The position numbers and the translations under genes are program-made. Positions 35,850 through 44,521 of a stretch of DNA of 64,000 bases are shown piece after piece. Every line of letters starts with the position of its first letter. Position 1 is the stretch's first letter. Below the pieces are notes generated by a model, which had not been told where the DNA came from, searched no databases, and saw nothing but the letters and a program-made list of their open reading frames with translations. This DNA comes from JAJTFW01 sp046330075 (GTDB lineage: Bacteria > Bacteroidota > Bacteroidia > AKYH767-A > OLB10), in NCBI GenBank assembly GCA_046330075.1, contig JAXLTL010000001.1, positions 496,001 to 560,000 of the forward strand, read 5' to 3'.

Positions 35850-36752
35850 ATGAAATCAGTCTTCTACCTGGTATTGTCCGTCACTGTAGCAGTTTGGGTT
35901 AATTCCGGATCAGCACATGCGCAGGATTCTCTTCAATCCAATAACCGGATCGTCGAAGTTTCATTGAATTTCGGGGGCGGGACTTTCAGAAACTCTCATT
36001 TTTCTTATGATGAATTAAAGAGGTTTTATCCTGAATCTTCAATTCTTGACCAGATGTCTGGTGCCGGTGTTGACTATTATGACAGTGAAGCAAATGGATT
36101 TTCCGGTGTTCAATTGACCATGGGCGTTTTTTCCAATCATCCCCGGTATCTGAATGTACGGCATTTGACTGGTTGGAGATTCGGAATCAGCTATCAACAA
36201 TTTAACCTGTTAAATTATTCTTCATATGATGAATTTTCAGACAGGCAGGATACACTGTACAATCAGAATGGAAATGTAATTGGTTACATGGATTCCATTT
36301 TTTACTACGACAGGAAGTTGAAACTGCAGTCCGGGATCATTGCTCTGGAATCTGCCTATTTAATAAGATTTAACGGATTCAAACGTTGGTCATATTTCCT
36401 GGGTATTGGAATTTCCGGAGGAATGACGGTGAGGAATGAAATGTTGCTGAGACAGGATATGTATTCAGGGACCAAAACATATGATCTGTTAAACGGAAGT
36501 GAGTATAGTTGGAGCCAGAAGAAAGATAACTCCTATCTGTCAGAAATTAAACAAATGTCTTCTGATGTTGCTATCGGTGGATTTATACCTTTCGGTCTGG
36601 ATTTTAAATTCACACGGAAACAACGGGGATTTGATTTTATGCATCTGTTTATCGAAGGAAGATCCGGCATTCATTTTATTAAGATGAAAGGTTTGCGGAC
36701 CTCGGTGGGGACAACGATGTTATTATCACTCGGTATAAGGACAGTTCTATAA
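35850..36752 (+). CDS. Secreted protein, probable outer-membrane beta-barrel
   Basis: 300 residues. The signal peptide (MKSVFYLVLSVTVAVW, cleaved near SAHAQ at residue 25) is followed by strand-rich sequence with alternating aromatic and polar residues (VEVSLNFGGGTF, GVQLTMGVFSN, WRFGISYQQFNLL, WSYFLGIGISGG), ending LLSLGIRTVL in the manner of a last barrel strand. No family is recognised. It follows icmF by 18 bases and could be read through from it, or use the weak box TAGTATTG (35829-35836). A terminator follows three bases after the stop. Confidence 0.65.
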   Translation: MKSVFYLVLSVTVAVWVNSGSAHAQDSLQSNNRIVEVSLNFGGGTFRNSHFSYDELKRFYPESSILDQMSGAGVDYYDSEANGFSGVQLTMGVFSNHPRYLNVRHLTGWRFGISYQQFNLLNYSSYDEFSDRQDTLYNQNGNVIGYMDSIFYYDRKLKLQSGIIALESAYLIRFNGFKRWSYFLGIGISGGMTVRNEMLLRQDMYSGTKTYDLLNGSEYSWSQKKDNSYLSEIKQMSSDVAIGGFIPFGLDFKFTRKQRGFDFMHLFIEGRSGIHFIKMKGLRTSVGTTMLLSLGIRTVL

Positions 36753-36754
36753 TA

Positions 36755-36780
36755 AGAAAGGCCGCACTTGCGGCCTTTCT
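36755..36780. terminator. Bidirectional rho-independent terminator
   Basis: AGAAAGGCCGC (36755-36765), loop ACTT and GCGGCCTTTCT (36770-36780) form an 11-bp perfect stem between two convergent genes. Confidence 0.9.
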
Positions 36781-36781
36781 G

Positions 36782-38638
36782 TTAAAATCTTGAATGGGAT
36801 TTGCCACCTGAGCTAACTCCCCCACCTCGTGTTCCGGAATTCATCGAAGACCTTCCGCCAGCGGGACTGCTATTAGATCGTTGCGGCTGACTATATGTTC
36901 TTCCTGAACCACCTTGGCTTGATGGTGAATAACTGCGCTGTTCACGTACCGGTGCTGAAGCTCTATAGTCATTGGATGAAGGCCTCGGTGCCGGTTGGCT
37001 ATAACTGCGTTGTTCACGTACGGGAGCTGAAGCTCTGTAGTCATTGGATGTTGACCTCGGTGCCGGTTGGCTATAACTTCGTTGTTCACGTACCGGAGCT
37101 GAAGCTCTGTAGTCATTGGATGATGACCTCGGTGCCGGTTGGCTATAACTGCGCTGTTCACGTACCGGAGTTGAGGTTTGGTAATTATTAGATGAAGAAC
37201 TCGGTGCCGGTTGACTATAGCTGCTTTGTTCACGAACAGGAGTTGAAGGCCTGTAATCAGTATTTTGATTGCGTGATGGAGCAGCAGTATAATAATCAGT
37301 GCGGGAGTCCTGAGCTGGTGAAGTCCTTACAGGTTGCTCTGATGAGCGCGGTCCTGGTCGTGTTTGTTTCACCGGACCAGTTGGTCTTGGCGCCGGGCGA
37401 TTATTTTTTACAGGAGCGGAAGGCCTGGTTTCTTTTACAGGCGTATTTGGACGTGTTTCCTTTACGGGTGTTACAGGTCTGGTCTCTTTTGTTGGAGTTC
37501 CTTTTACAGGGGTAACCGGACGAGTTTCTTTTACCGGTGTGGTTGGCCGTGTTTCCTTTGATGGAGCTTCCTTTACAGGAGTAACTGGACGAGTTTCCTT
37601 AACTGGTGTTGTTGGCCGTGTTTCCCGATCCGGAGTTTCTCTTACAGGAGTTGTTGGACGGGTAGTTTTAACCGGTGTTTGAGTTCTGTCATTTCGATCC
37701 GGATTAACACCCGGGCGAATTATAGCAGGATTTTTATCTGCTGCAAGATTATGATTTGCATATTTCGGGCGACCTGAAGGACGCGGTTCCGGGCGTGGGT
37801 TATTATATGTTCTGTCATAAACACCATTGGATCTGTTGCGACCATAAATTTCTGAGTGACGGTGGTAAGATCTGTAAGGACCATACCAGTAATGACTGAA
37901 ATGATTATGAGGAGCTCTCCAGTACCACCATCCATTCCAAGGGTGGTTATAGTACCAATGACAATAGTAAGTATCCCAGTACCATGGACTCCAGGGGCGA
38001 TACCATCCCGGATAATAAGCCCATCTCCAGGGCGAATACCACGGTCTGTAATAAGGACCATAGATAAAGTCTACAATTATCCATGACGACGGTGCCGGTG
38101 CATATGATGGCTGATCATCATAATAATTATTGCTCGTATTGTAATAGTAATTATTGACTACTGTTTGTGTGCCTGAATAACCTGGATTCACATGGCGGGG
38201 TTTCTGTTGTGAGTTGTCGTTAGAAGGTTCAAGAATATAATCCTTGCCATAAAGATCTTCATCACCCACCATTTGGATCGTAACCTGACCGCCTTTCTTT
38301 TCAACGAAAATTACTGCGATATCCTGAGCTTCCTGCGCATTTAGATCAGTTTGTAATACGATAGAATGCAGATCTCCTTCCTGTTTGTCATATACCTTAA
38401 TGTAATCAACCTGATTATCGTTATTTAAATCAAGGTTATTCACCCTGCTTGTATCGGCATTCAGGGCTGCTTCAAAATCTTCAAGGGTTGGGGATTTTTG
38501 GAATATATCCAATACTGCGGCCAGGTTCAGGTTATCTCCCGGAAGTCCTAAGCGATCATTCTGAGTTTGAGCCTGCAGCGGGATAGTTCCGGCTATCATT
38601 AATCCGAAACAAATTCCCAGCGTTAATTTACGTGCCAT
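36782..38638 (-). CDS. Secreted repeat-rich protein of unknown function
   Basis: 618 residues in four contrasting parts. After a signal peptide (to about residue 24) comes a folded domain of about 115 residues with a calcium-loop-like LDLNNDNQVDYIKV (about 72-85). Next is an extraordinarily Trp/Tyr/His/Pro-rich segment (about 185-265, for example WYSPWRWAYYPGWYRPW). Then Thr-Pro-Val-Lys repeats (TRPTTPVKE and relatives, about 320-420). Finally there are about five copies of a 24-residue Ser/Tyr/Pro/Arg repeat (YRASAPVREQRSYSQP type) and a Gly/Ser tail. There is no T9SS domain. The N-terminal domain resembles proteins common in Bacteroidota; the rest is disordered and positively charged. It might bind cell-surface polymers, but that is a guess. 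Confidence 0.75.
   Translation of the reverse strand: MARKLTLGICFGLMIAGTIPLQAQTQNDRLGLPGDNLNLAAVLDIFQKSPTLEDFEAALNADTSRVNNLDLNNDNQVDYIKVYDKQEGDLHSIVLQTDLNAQEAQDIAVIFVEKKGGQVTIQMVGDEDLYGKDYILEPSNDNSQQKPRHVNPGYSGTQTVVNNYYYNTSNNYYDDQPSYAPAPSSWIIVDFIYGPYYRPWYSPWRWAYYPGWYRPWSPWYWDTYYCHWYYNHPWNGWWYWRAPHNHFSHYWYGPYRSYHRHSEIYGRNRSNGVYDRTYNNPRPEPRPSGRPKYANHNLAADKNPAIIRPGVNPDRNDRTQTPVKTTRPTTPVRETPDRETRPTTPVKETRPVTPVKEAPSKETRPTTPVKETRPVTPVKGTPTKETRPVTPVKETRPNTPVKETRPSAPVKNNRPAPRPTGPVKQTRPGPRSSEQPVRTSPAQDSRTDYYTAAPSRNQNTDYRPSTPVREQSSYSQPAPSSSSNNYQTSTPVREQRSYSQPAPRSSSNDYRASAPVREQRSYSQPAPRSTSNDYRASAPVREQRSYSQPAPRPSSNDYRASAPVREQRSYSPSSQGGSGRTYSQPQRSNSSPAGGRSSMNSGTRGGGVSSGGKSHSRF
36905..37265 (-). repeat. 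72-bp tandem repeats within a coding region
   Basis: The sequence GTTCACGTAC (or a one-base variant) recurs at 36940, 37012, 37084, 37156 and 37228, exactly 72 bases apart. The copies encode 24-residue units of the C-terminal repeat region. Near identity at the DNA level suggests recent expansion. Confidence 0.9.
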
Positions 38639-38689
38639 AATATTAGTTTTTTTCAGCCAGATTCAATTATGGTGCCTTTTTAAGAGGAC

Positions 38690-38707
38690 ATCCCCGTTTA
38701 GGGGGAT
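38690..38707. promoter_or_regulatory. Inverted repeat upstream of the repeat-rich gene
   Basis: ATCCCC (38690-38695), 6 bases, then GGGGAT (38702-38707) lies about 55 bases upstream of the ATG at 38638. It could be an operator, or half sites for a regulator, but nothing identifies one. Confidence 0.3.
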
Positions 38708-38787
38708 AAGCATGTGCAAACTTCATAAAAGCATCATTTTAATTTAGGTCGATGGTATACCTGTCAAGATTTGATTTAAATTCCGCA

Positions 38788-40473
38788 TTATAGTTTAATA
38801 GCTTTTCGGGTCATCCAGCTTCCGTTTATCTGAACTCGGATCAGATAAATGCCGGCGGGACAGGAACCGAATGAAATAGCTGAACTGAATCCGTTATCCG
38901 GAACTTGAGATATTAACTTCCTTCCTTGCATATCAATTACCTCCAAGTAGTCTATCGCTTCTTGAGAGGATCTGATGGTTAAGATATCAGTACACGGGTT
39001 TGGGGAGCAAGAAACGGTTGAAGCCGGTATTTCATCAGGCTGGCTAGCAGCGCAGCCGGCATCAAATGCATATAACTCATTTCCAATACTTCCGTCGTAC
39101 TTTCCGTTGAAAAACAACACTCCATTAAAAACAAACTTTTCAATTACATTTCGGCTACCGAAGGGATTAGCGGCTGTTCCGGGGATCAATTGCGTACCTG
39201 CAGCTGATCCATCTGTTCTAAATAGTGCATTAGAATTTCCATTGTTGGGATTCGTGGCTGAGAAATAAAGATCGCCACAATAGCGGATAAATTGTTGAGG
39301 ATCGGAACCCTGTGTTCCTGGAAAAAGATCAACTGCCATAGCTGTTCCTGCTGTTGTCCCATTTGTGCTCCACACTTCAGTGCCATTCAGAAAATCATTT
39401 CCGGTAAAGAATAATTTCCCCGCGTAGCGGGTAAAATAGTTCGACCGATAAGCTAAAGGAATAAAAGAAATTGTTGAAATCGAAGTTGGTGCGAGGTTCA
39501 CTCCTGCACTATCAATCGAATAAAGTTCAATTGCCGTACCATTGGAGCTGGCTATAAATAAAATACAGTCGTTCAATCTGATAAAACTCCCTGGCCAGGA
39601 TCCCAAACCGGAATCGGTTCTCAGATCAGACAACTCATACGTTCCTCCTGAAGTACCATCAGTAACCCAGACTTCAGCACCATTGGATTGCTCTCCGCAG
39701 AAAAATAATTTGTTGTCGTATTGTATTGATCCAAATTCCGGATGAATAGAGATGTCTTGTTTAACCAGTGTAATTGAATTTAAAGTACCTGAAAACTTGT
39801 ATAAACAGGACTGGCCGCTTCCATTGGAAGTTCCGCTGAAGTATAAAGAATCATTGTAACGCAGAGGGCCTTCAATCAAATTTGGAGTGACTGAAGTATT
39901 GGGCAATTCCGCGGCGATGAGAGTCCCTGCAAATGAGCCATCAGATTTAAAGATGGCAAAGTCATTCGCGGCATTGTCTTTTCGTCCCTTGAAATAAACA
40001 AACCCGTTTCTGTAGACAAACAATTTTTCCGGACTGATTAAAGGGTCAAATTCCATTGTGTAGCCCTTGGCTGTTGTTGCCAGTGGCAATAAAGGATAGG
40101 TTCCGTTCATTGTGCCATCTGTTACCCATGGCCTGTGCACCAGCACTCCGTTGGAGCTATCTGAAATAACAAAATAAATGTAATTGTCATATTCAATCAA
40201 TTTGTCCGGACAGGAAGATATTCCCGGAATAATATCCTTCAGAAGAAAGGTTCCAGCTGTTGTTCCGTCCGAAACATACAATTCCCGGTCTTCTGATCCT
40301 GCAGACCATGAACTGGCAGCAAAGAACATTTTATTATCAAGGAAAGTAAAACCGGAAGGGAAAGAAGATTGAGAAGAACTTGTAAGATCACTGATTAATT
40401 CCGTTTGCTGGCTAATTCCTGGTAAGGGGAATAAACTCAACATTACCAAGAGGCAATTAAACAGCATCTTCAT
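38788..40473 (-). CDS. ELWxxDGT-repeat surface protein with T9SS sorting domain
   Basis: 561 residues from the ATG at 40473, which opens a standard signal peptide (MKMLFNCLLVMLSLFPLP). The ATG at 40494 would put seven extra residues in front. The body is built of repeats with the signature ELWxxDGTxxGT: RELYVSDGTTAGTF, PWVTDGTMNGTY, EVWVTDGTSGGTY and EVWSTNGTTAGTA, with IKxG- and LYFSA-type strands between, as in a beta-propeller. The C-terminal sorting domain begins TVSCSPNPCTDILTI and ends WMTRKAIKL. It is expected to be T9SS cargo on the surface. The function of this repeat family is not known to me. Confidence 0.87.
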   Translation of the reverse strand: MKMLFNCLLVMLSLFPLPGISQQTELISDLTSSSQSSFPSGFTFLDNKMFFAASSWSAGSEDRELYVSDGTTAGTFLLKDIIPGISSCPDKLIEYDNYIYFVISDSSNGVLVHRPWVTDGTMNGTYPLLPLATTAKGYTMEFDPLISPEKLFVYRNGFVYFKGRKDNAANDFAIFKSDGSFAGTLIAAELPNTSVTPNLIEGPLRYNDSLYFSGTSNGSGQSCLYKFSGTLNSITLVKQDISIHPEFGSIQYDNKLFFCGEQSNGAEVWVTDGTSGGTYELSDLRTDSGLGSWPGSFIRLNDCILFIASSNGTAIELYSIDSAGVNLAPTSISTISFIPLAYRSNYFTRYAGKLFFTGNDFLNGTEVWSTNGTTAGTAMAVDLFPGTQGSDPQQFIRYCGDLYFSATNPNNGNSNALFRTDGSAAGTQLIPGTAANPFGSRNVIEKFVFNGVLFFNGKYDGSIGNELYAFDAGCAASQPDEIPASTVSCSPNPCTDILTIRSSQEAIDYLEVIDMQGRKLISQVPDNGFSSAISFGSCPAGIYLIRVQINGSWMTRKAIKL

Positions 40474-40524
40474 TGTTGGTTTCCTGATATACATTGTATT
40501 TGGTTTTATAAAGCAGTGAAAGTA

Positions 40525-41013
40525 TTATGGGATGATGGATGGATGTTTATCACGAACAGGAATCCATATTTCATGTTGGCCCTTCGGATCATCGTATTTA
40601 TATTCAGGTGGGAGAACATCGAAATGCAGGCGTTGGTCTGGTTCAGTGCCGGATTCAGGAAACCAGCAATTAAAGATATACTGAAAAGTGCGAAAGGCCT
40701 CAACTGCTGATCCCTGATGTAAAAATACAGCATATTTACCTTCAATCAATGGTAGTTTTTCGAATTCATCCGGAAACTTCATGTCATTTTCCGGGTCAAT
40801 GGCAGCCCATTTGATAAAAGTGGATTCCGCATTTCCAGAATATGCTTCCGGAAACATCCTGACGTCATACTTCAGACAATCCTTTTTACCAATTGAAATC
40901 AAAAGTTTCATGAACTGATGAAATAATGAGTAGGTATTATCATTAACCAATGACATGGATCTTCTAATCCCGATTAATTCCTTTTTATCAATAAAATCAA
41001 ATCTGATAAACAT
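40525..41013 (-). CDS. Stand-alone GyrI-like (effector-binding) protein
   Basis: 162 residues with no DNA-binding domain and no signal peptide. It resembles the GyrI-like small-molecule-binding domain (SbmC/BmrR effector-domain fold): YAVFLHQGSA, FQYIFNCWFPESGTEPDQRLHFDV and EIWIPVR at the end match the family pattern, including the buried Glu before IWIPV. Stand-alone members include gyrase inhibitors and small hydrolases acting on cytotoxic cyclopropanoids; which applies here cannot be told. Flanking genes are unrelated. It lies 78 bases from the AAA ATPase gene, same strand. Confidence 0.75.
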   Translation of the reverse strand: MFIRFDFIDKKELIGIRRSMSLVNDNTYSLFHQFMKLLISIGKKDCLKYDVRMFPEAYSGNAESTFIKWAAIDPENDMKFPDEFEKLPLIEGKYAVFLHQGSAVEAFRTFQYIFNCWFPESGTEPDQRLHFDVLPPEYKYDDPKGQHEIWIPVRDKHPSIIP

Positions 41014-41091
41014 CGCTGCAATTTATCTTAATTAAATTCAAAATTTGCTGTTCATTCGCATTTTTACCGGAGAATGACAGGTGAATCAGCA

Positions 41092-42213
41092 TCATCCCTC
41101 TAACCACCGGCTAAGGAAGACATCATATACCCACCAACGATCATCTTCTTCATAAATCATCTCTTTGTCCTGAAGCGCCTGCAGTGCAGTTTGTACAGAG
41201 CTAGGTGTACCGAGTTCATTTTTCCGGATAAAATCAGCACCCATCACCTGTCTTGCTCCTTTTTCACGGGCGATTCCTTGCAATAAAATCCATTGGTTTG
41301 TTGTGAGGAGCTTCCGATAACTATAATATACTGGTTGATTTTCCTGAATAATTTCCCGGAACAGGTTTTCTATGTACCAATCATCTGGCTGCCTGATTCC
41401 TTTGCTGAATAAACGGTTACATACAAGCTGAACATAATAAGTATGATGCCTGCACCAATCGAGAATCCGGTCGGCATTTTCGTCACTTAATTTCCTCTTC
41501 GCTTCTGAGAATTTGGAACAAATGAAGTCCCTGTATATTTCATGTTCAATAGGACCAAGATGCAATATATCCGTACTCTGATAAAACGGGCGACTTTGAT
41601 CTCTGAACATCGATTGTAACATACTGCTGTGACTCCCGCTGAATATAAACCGGATGTTTTTACTGCGCTGAACAAAAGTTCGCAATAAAGCTTCAGTGTT
41701 TTTCTCTTTGTATTCGGCAATTTGCTGGAATTCATCCATTGCAATTACAACTTGCTGACCACTTCGTTCAAGGTAACTGAATACTTGCTCAAAACTATGT
41801 TCTGCCTGAAAATTCTCGTCCAGAGTAAATTCAATGGCTGGAGCTCCCGAAAGCGGATCATACTGAATGACTGGACGTAAGTGGGTGAAAAAATTGGCAA
41901 GTTCACGCATCAGTTTGATATGGTTGGCATCCAGCTTTCCCAACGTATGTCGGGCAAGCGTTTTTAACAAGTCGGCTTGTGACTGCGTTGGATAGAGGTC
42001 TACGTAAAACGTTTTGACACTCTTCCTGGATTTCAGCTGTTCCATCACATGCTGAATCAACCCTGTCTTTCCCATTCTTCTTAAAGCAGTAAGCGTTAGG
42101 TTACGGCCGTTCTTCAGCGCTTCCAGTATTTTTTCTGTTTCATTGGTTCGGTCACAGAAATATTCTGCTCCCTGATAGGTAATTACCGGAAAGGGATTGA
42201 CTATTTTGTCCAT
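41092..42213 (-). CDS. Lone AAA-type ATPase (ATPase_2, STAND/archaeal-ATPase-like)
   Basis: 373 residues. It has the Walker A LRRMGKTGLI (about residues 43-52), Walker B VVIAMDEFQQ (about 151-160), a sensor-1-like FIFSGSHSSM and a C-terminal winged-helix-like region (LLTTNQWILLQGIAREKGARQV). This matches the ATPase_2 (PF01637) group of solitary Bacteroidota and archaeal ATPases. These often occur in many copies and have no assigned task; some members act in toxin-antitoxin or defence contexts. No partner gene is seen beside it. Its ATG at 42213 faces 190 bases of AT-rich sequence before trmH. Confidence 0.85.
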   Translation of the reverse strand: MDKIVNPFPVITYQGAEYFCDRTNETEKILEALKNGRNLTLTALRRMGKTGLIQHVMEQLKSRKSVKTFYVDLYPTQSQADLLKTLARHTLGKLDANHIKLMRELANFFTHLRPVIQYDPLSGAPAIEFTLDENFQAEHSFEQVFSYLERSGQQVVIAMDEFQQIAEYKEKNTEALLRTFVQRSKNIRFIFSGSHSSMLQSMFRDQSRPFYQSTDILHLGPIEHEIYRDFICSKFSEAKRKLSDENADRILDWCRHHTYYVQLVCNRLFSKGIRQPDDWYIENLFREIIQENQPVYYSYRKLLTTNQWILLQGIAREKGARQVMGADFIRKNELGTPSSVQTALQALQDKEMIYEEDDRWWVYDVFLSRWLEG

Positions 42214-42402
42214 TTTATTACGTGTAATGCGTAATGCAAAATACGGAATAAGAAATCGATTCCTGAAGTGGATAAACAGAGCAAATCTGCCGATTATAAA
42301 CAGCGGTTTGTCAATTTCAGGATAGATTGGAAATGTTTAAATCATTGTAATGCAATACATTAAGAATTCATTTCAATAGGTAATAATTGCGATTTTTGCA
42401 GT

Positions 42403-43107
42403 GTGAATGCTAAACCTGAACGTGACATCTCCCCTGCTCTTCTGGCATATCTCCAAGGCTTCCTGTCAGAAGACAGAAAGCTTCGTTTTGAAGAGATATT
42501 GACTCAAAGGACACGCCATCTGACGTGTGTTTTAGAAAACATTTCTGATGCACATAATGCAAATGCCGTAATGCGCAGTTGTGAATGTTTCGGAATTCAG
42601 GACGTTCACATTATTGAGAACGGCGCCAGGTTCAAGCCGGCGAGAAAAGTGCTCAAAGGCTCACATAAATGGCTTAGTATTTACAAATACAGAGAAGAGG
42701 CTAATAATACTGCAAGATGTTTGAGTGCGCTTAAGCGTAAAGGATATAGAATAGTTGCAACCTCACCTCATGAAGGAAATAAGAGTCTTCATACATTGGA
42801 TATTTCACAACCACTTGCTCTGGTACTTGGACAGGAGAATATTGGTATTTCTGATATTGTAAAGGACATGGCAGATGATTTTGTTATTATTCCAATGACA
42901 GGTTTCACAGAGAGTTTGAATATTTCTGTTGCAGCTGCGATTCTGCTTCAGCATCTCTCACACCAGATCCGAAACGATCTCTCCATCGACTGGCAGCTAA
43001 AAGAGGTAGAGAAGGATGAATTGCGGAAATCGTGGACCCTAAAAAACCTCTACAGGAATGAGCTGTTGATTGAACGGTTTTTTCAAGATCAGGATAAATT
43101 AAAATGA
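42403..43107 (+). CDS. trmH: tRNA (guanosine-2'-O)-methyltransferase, TrmH type
   Basis: 234 residues, beginning with GTG at 42403. TrmH (SPOUT superfamily) methylates the ribose of G18 in tRNA with S-adenosylmethionine. The family motifs are clear: motif 1 NISDAHNANAVMRSCECFGI with the catalytic Arg (about residues 46-65), motif 2 LALVLGQENIGIS (about 137-149) and motif 3 IPMTGFTESLNISVAAA (about 164-180). The N-terminal extension and C-terminal tail (LRKSWTLKNLYRNELLI) match TrmH rather than RlmB, though RlmB cannot be excluded. It heads a run with tatD, tcdA and tgt; its stop overlaps the tatD start by 4 bases. Confidence 0.87.
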   Translation: MNAKPERDISPALLAYLQGFLSEDRKLRFEEILTQRTRHLTCVLENISDAHNANAVMRSCECFGIQDVHIIENGARFKPARKVLKGSHKWLSIYKYREEANNTARCLSALKRKGYRIVATSPHEGNKSLHTLDISQPLALVLGQENIGISDIVKDMADDFVIIPMTGFTESLNISVAAAILLQHLSHQIRNDLSIDWQLKEVEKDELRKSWTLKNLYRNELLIERFFQDQDKLK

Positions 43108-43775
43108 AATACATAGATATTCACACTCATCACTCGCTATCGTCAGAGGATTGCATTTCTGTCCGGAATTTGCTGAACCCTGATCAGATGGAAAATGAAG
43201 ATCTCAATACTGGTTATTTTTCAGCCGGAATTCATCCATGGCATATCCATCCTGATCATTGGGAAGAAGATATTGATAAAGTATCAGCAATCAGTACTCA
43301 TCCGCATGTACTTGCAATCGGAGAAGCCGGCCTTGACAGGTTAACGGATTTGTCAATTTCCTTTCAAACCGACATCTTCAAATCTATGGTATTATTGTCA
43401 GAAGAGGTTAAAAAGCCATTGATCATTCATGCTGTGCGTACACATGGCGAAATCATGTTATTGCATCGTCAGTTGCTGCCAACTCAGCCATGGATCATAC
43501 ACGGATTTAATTTACGCTGGACAATAGCTGAAGCTTTGCTGGATCATGGGTTCTTCCTTTCCTTCGGTTCCGCTATCTTTCAGCATAAGTCTTCGGCAGC
43601 CCTGGCCTTGTCAAAAACTCCTCTCGAAAGGGTTTTTCTCGAAACCGACAATGTTCAGGCAGATATCAGATTCACTTATCACCGTGCGGCAACCCTACTT
43701 GGTGTGGAAACAAATGAACTACAGGGATCTATTTATAATAATTTCATTGGTATTACGGGTTATGCAGGATCGTAA
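43104..43775 (+). CDS. TatD-family metal-dependent hydrolase
   Basis: 223 residues. The TIM-barrel metallohydrolase motif DIHTH is at residues 4-8. AGIHPWH (about 41-47), the Glu in AIGEAGLD, IIHAVR, IIHGF and the final Asp in FLETDN give the metal-site residues, so it should be active. TatD homologues are DNases, and several bacterial ones are D-aminoacyl-tRNA deacylases or of unknown role. At 223 residues it is shorter than E. coli TatD (260). Overlaps at both ends (4 bases with trmH, 14 with tcdA) show tight translational coupling. Confidence 0.88.
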   Translation: MKYIDIHTHHSLSSEDCISVRNLLNPDQMENEDLNTGYFSAGIHPWHIHPDHWEEDIDKVSAISTHPHVLAIGEAGLDRLTDLSISFQTDIFKSMVLLSEEVKKPLIIHAVRTHGEIMLLHRQLLPTQPWIIHGFNLRWTIAEALLDHGFFLSFGSAIFQHKSSAALALSKTPLERVFLETDNVQADIRFTYHRAATLLGVETNELQGSIYNNFIGITGYAGS

Positions 43776-44517
43776 ATGGCTGTCACGGACAGCACTTATT
43801 ACAGGAGAAGAAGGCCTGGACCGTCTTGAAAAAGCACATGTTTTGGTAATTGGTCTTGGAGGCGTTGGTTCCTATGCAGCAGAGTTTATTGCAAGAGCCG
43901 GAGTTGGAGAAATGACCATTGTTGATGGCGATGATGTTGAAGCGAGTAACCGGAACCGTCAACTCCCCGCATTAGCAACTACCGAGGGCCAGTCGAAAGC
44001 TCTTATTATGGAAGAGAGAATTAAAGCCATTAATCCTTCACTTCGGGTACATGTGATCCGTGACTTCCTTATGCCGGAAGTTATCGAAGATGTGCTCAGC
44101 AAGCCTTATGATTATGTGGTAGAAGCCATTGACAGCATTACTCCTAAAACAATTGTAATGGCCACAGCCAGAAAGAAAGGGTTGCGTATAGTGAGCAGTA
44201 TGGGGGCTGGTGGTAAGCTTGATCCAACCAGATTATTGGTTGCTGATATATCTAAAACACACACTTGTCGTTTTGCGCAATATGTACGGAAAAGACTTAA
44301 GAAACTTGGAGTGCGTAAAGGCATTAAGGCGGTGTTCAGTACAGAATTGGTCATACGTGAATCGCTGATGATGACGGATGGTTCAAGATTCAAAAAATCG
44401 GCATATGGTACCATGTCATATCTGCCTGCTACCTTTGGTGCGGTATGTGCATCGGTTGCTATACGAGATCTGCTGAATGATGTGAAAGAAACCGATCTGT
44501 CGTCCGAAATAAAATAG
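43762..44517 (+). CDS. tcdA: tRNA threonylcarbamoyladenosine dehydratase (TcdA/CsdL)
   Basis: 251 residues from the ATG at 43762, which begins MQDRKWLSRTALITGEEGL as in the family; a longer frame from 43546 is only a shadow of tatD. TcdA dehydrates t6A to its cyclic form ct6A at position 37 of tRNAs, using ATP. Visible are the adenylating-enzyme motif VIGLGGVGSYAAE (about residues 28-40), DGDDVEASNRNRQ (about 53-65) and SSMGAGGKLDP, with the catalytic Cys probably in the CRFAQY loop. It overlaps tatD by 14 bases and sits 4 bases before tgt, making a run of tRNA-modification genes. Confidence 0.93.
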   Translation: MQDRKWLSRTALITGEEGLDRLEKAHVLVIGLGGVGSYAAEFIARAGVGEMTIVDGDDVEASNRNRQLPALATTEGQSKALIMEERIKAINPSLRVHVIRDFLMPEVIEDVLSKPYDYVVEAIDSITPKTIVMATARKKGLRIVSSMGAGGKLDPTRLLVADISKTHTCRFAQYVRKRLKKLGVRKGIKAVFSTELVIRESLMMTDGSRFKKSAYGTMSYLPATFGAVCASVAIRDLLNDVKETDLSSEIK

Positions 44518-44521
44518 TGAA

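Noticed and set aside
36905..37265. Possible CRISPR or non-coding satellite
   Set aside because: The 72-bp repeats keep the reading frame of the minus-strand gene and have no spacers.
36841..37515. Open frames on both strands across the repeat region
   Set aside because: They are shadows created by the in-frame 72-bp and Thr-Pro-Val-Lys repeats of the real gene; they lack start signals.
43546..43761. Upstream extension of tcdA by 72 codons
   Set aside because: It lies entirely within tatD in another frame; the family start is the ATG at 43762.
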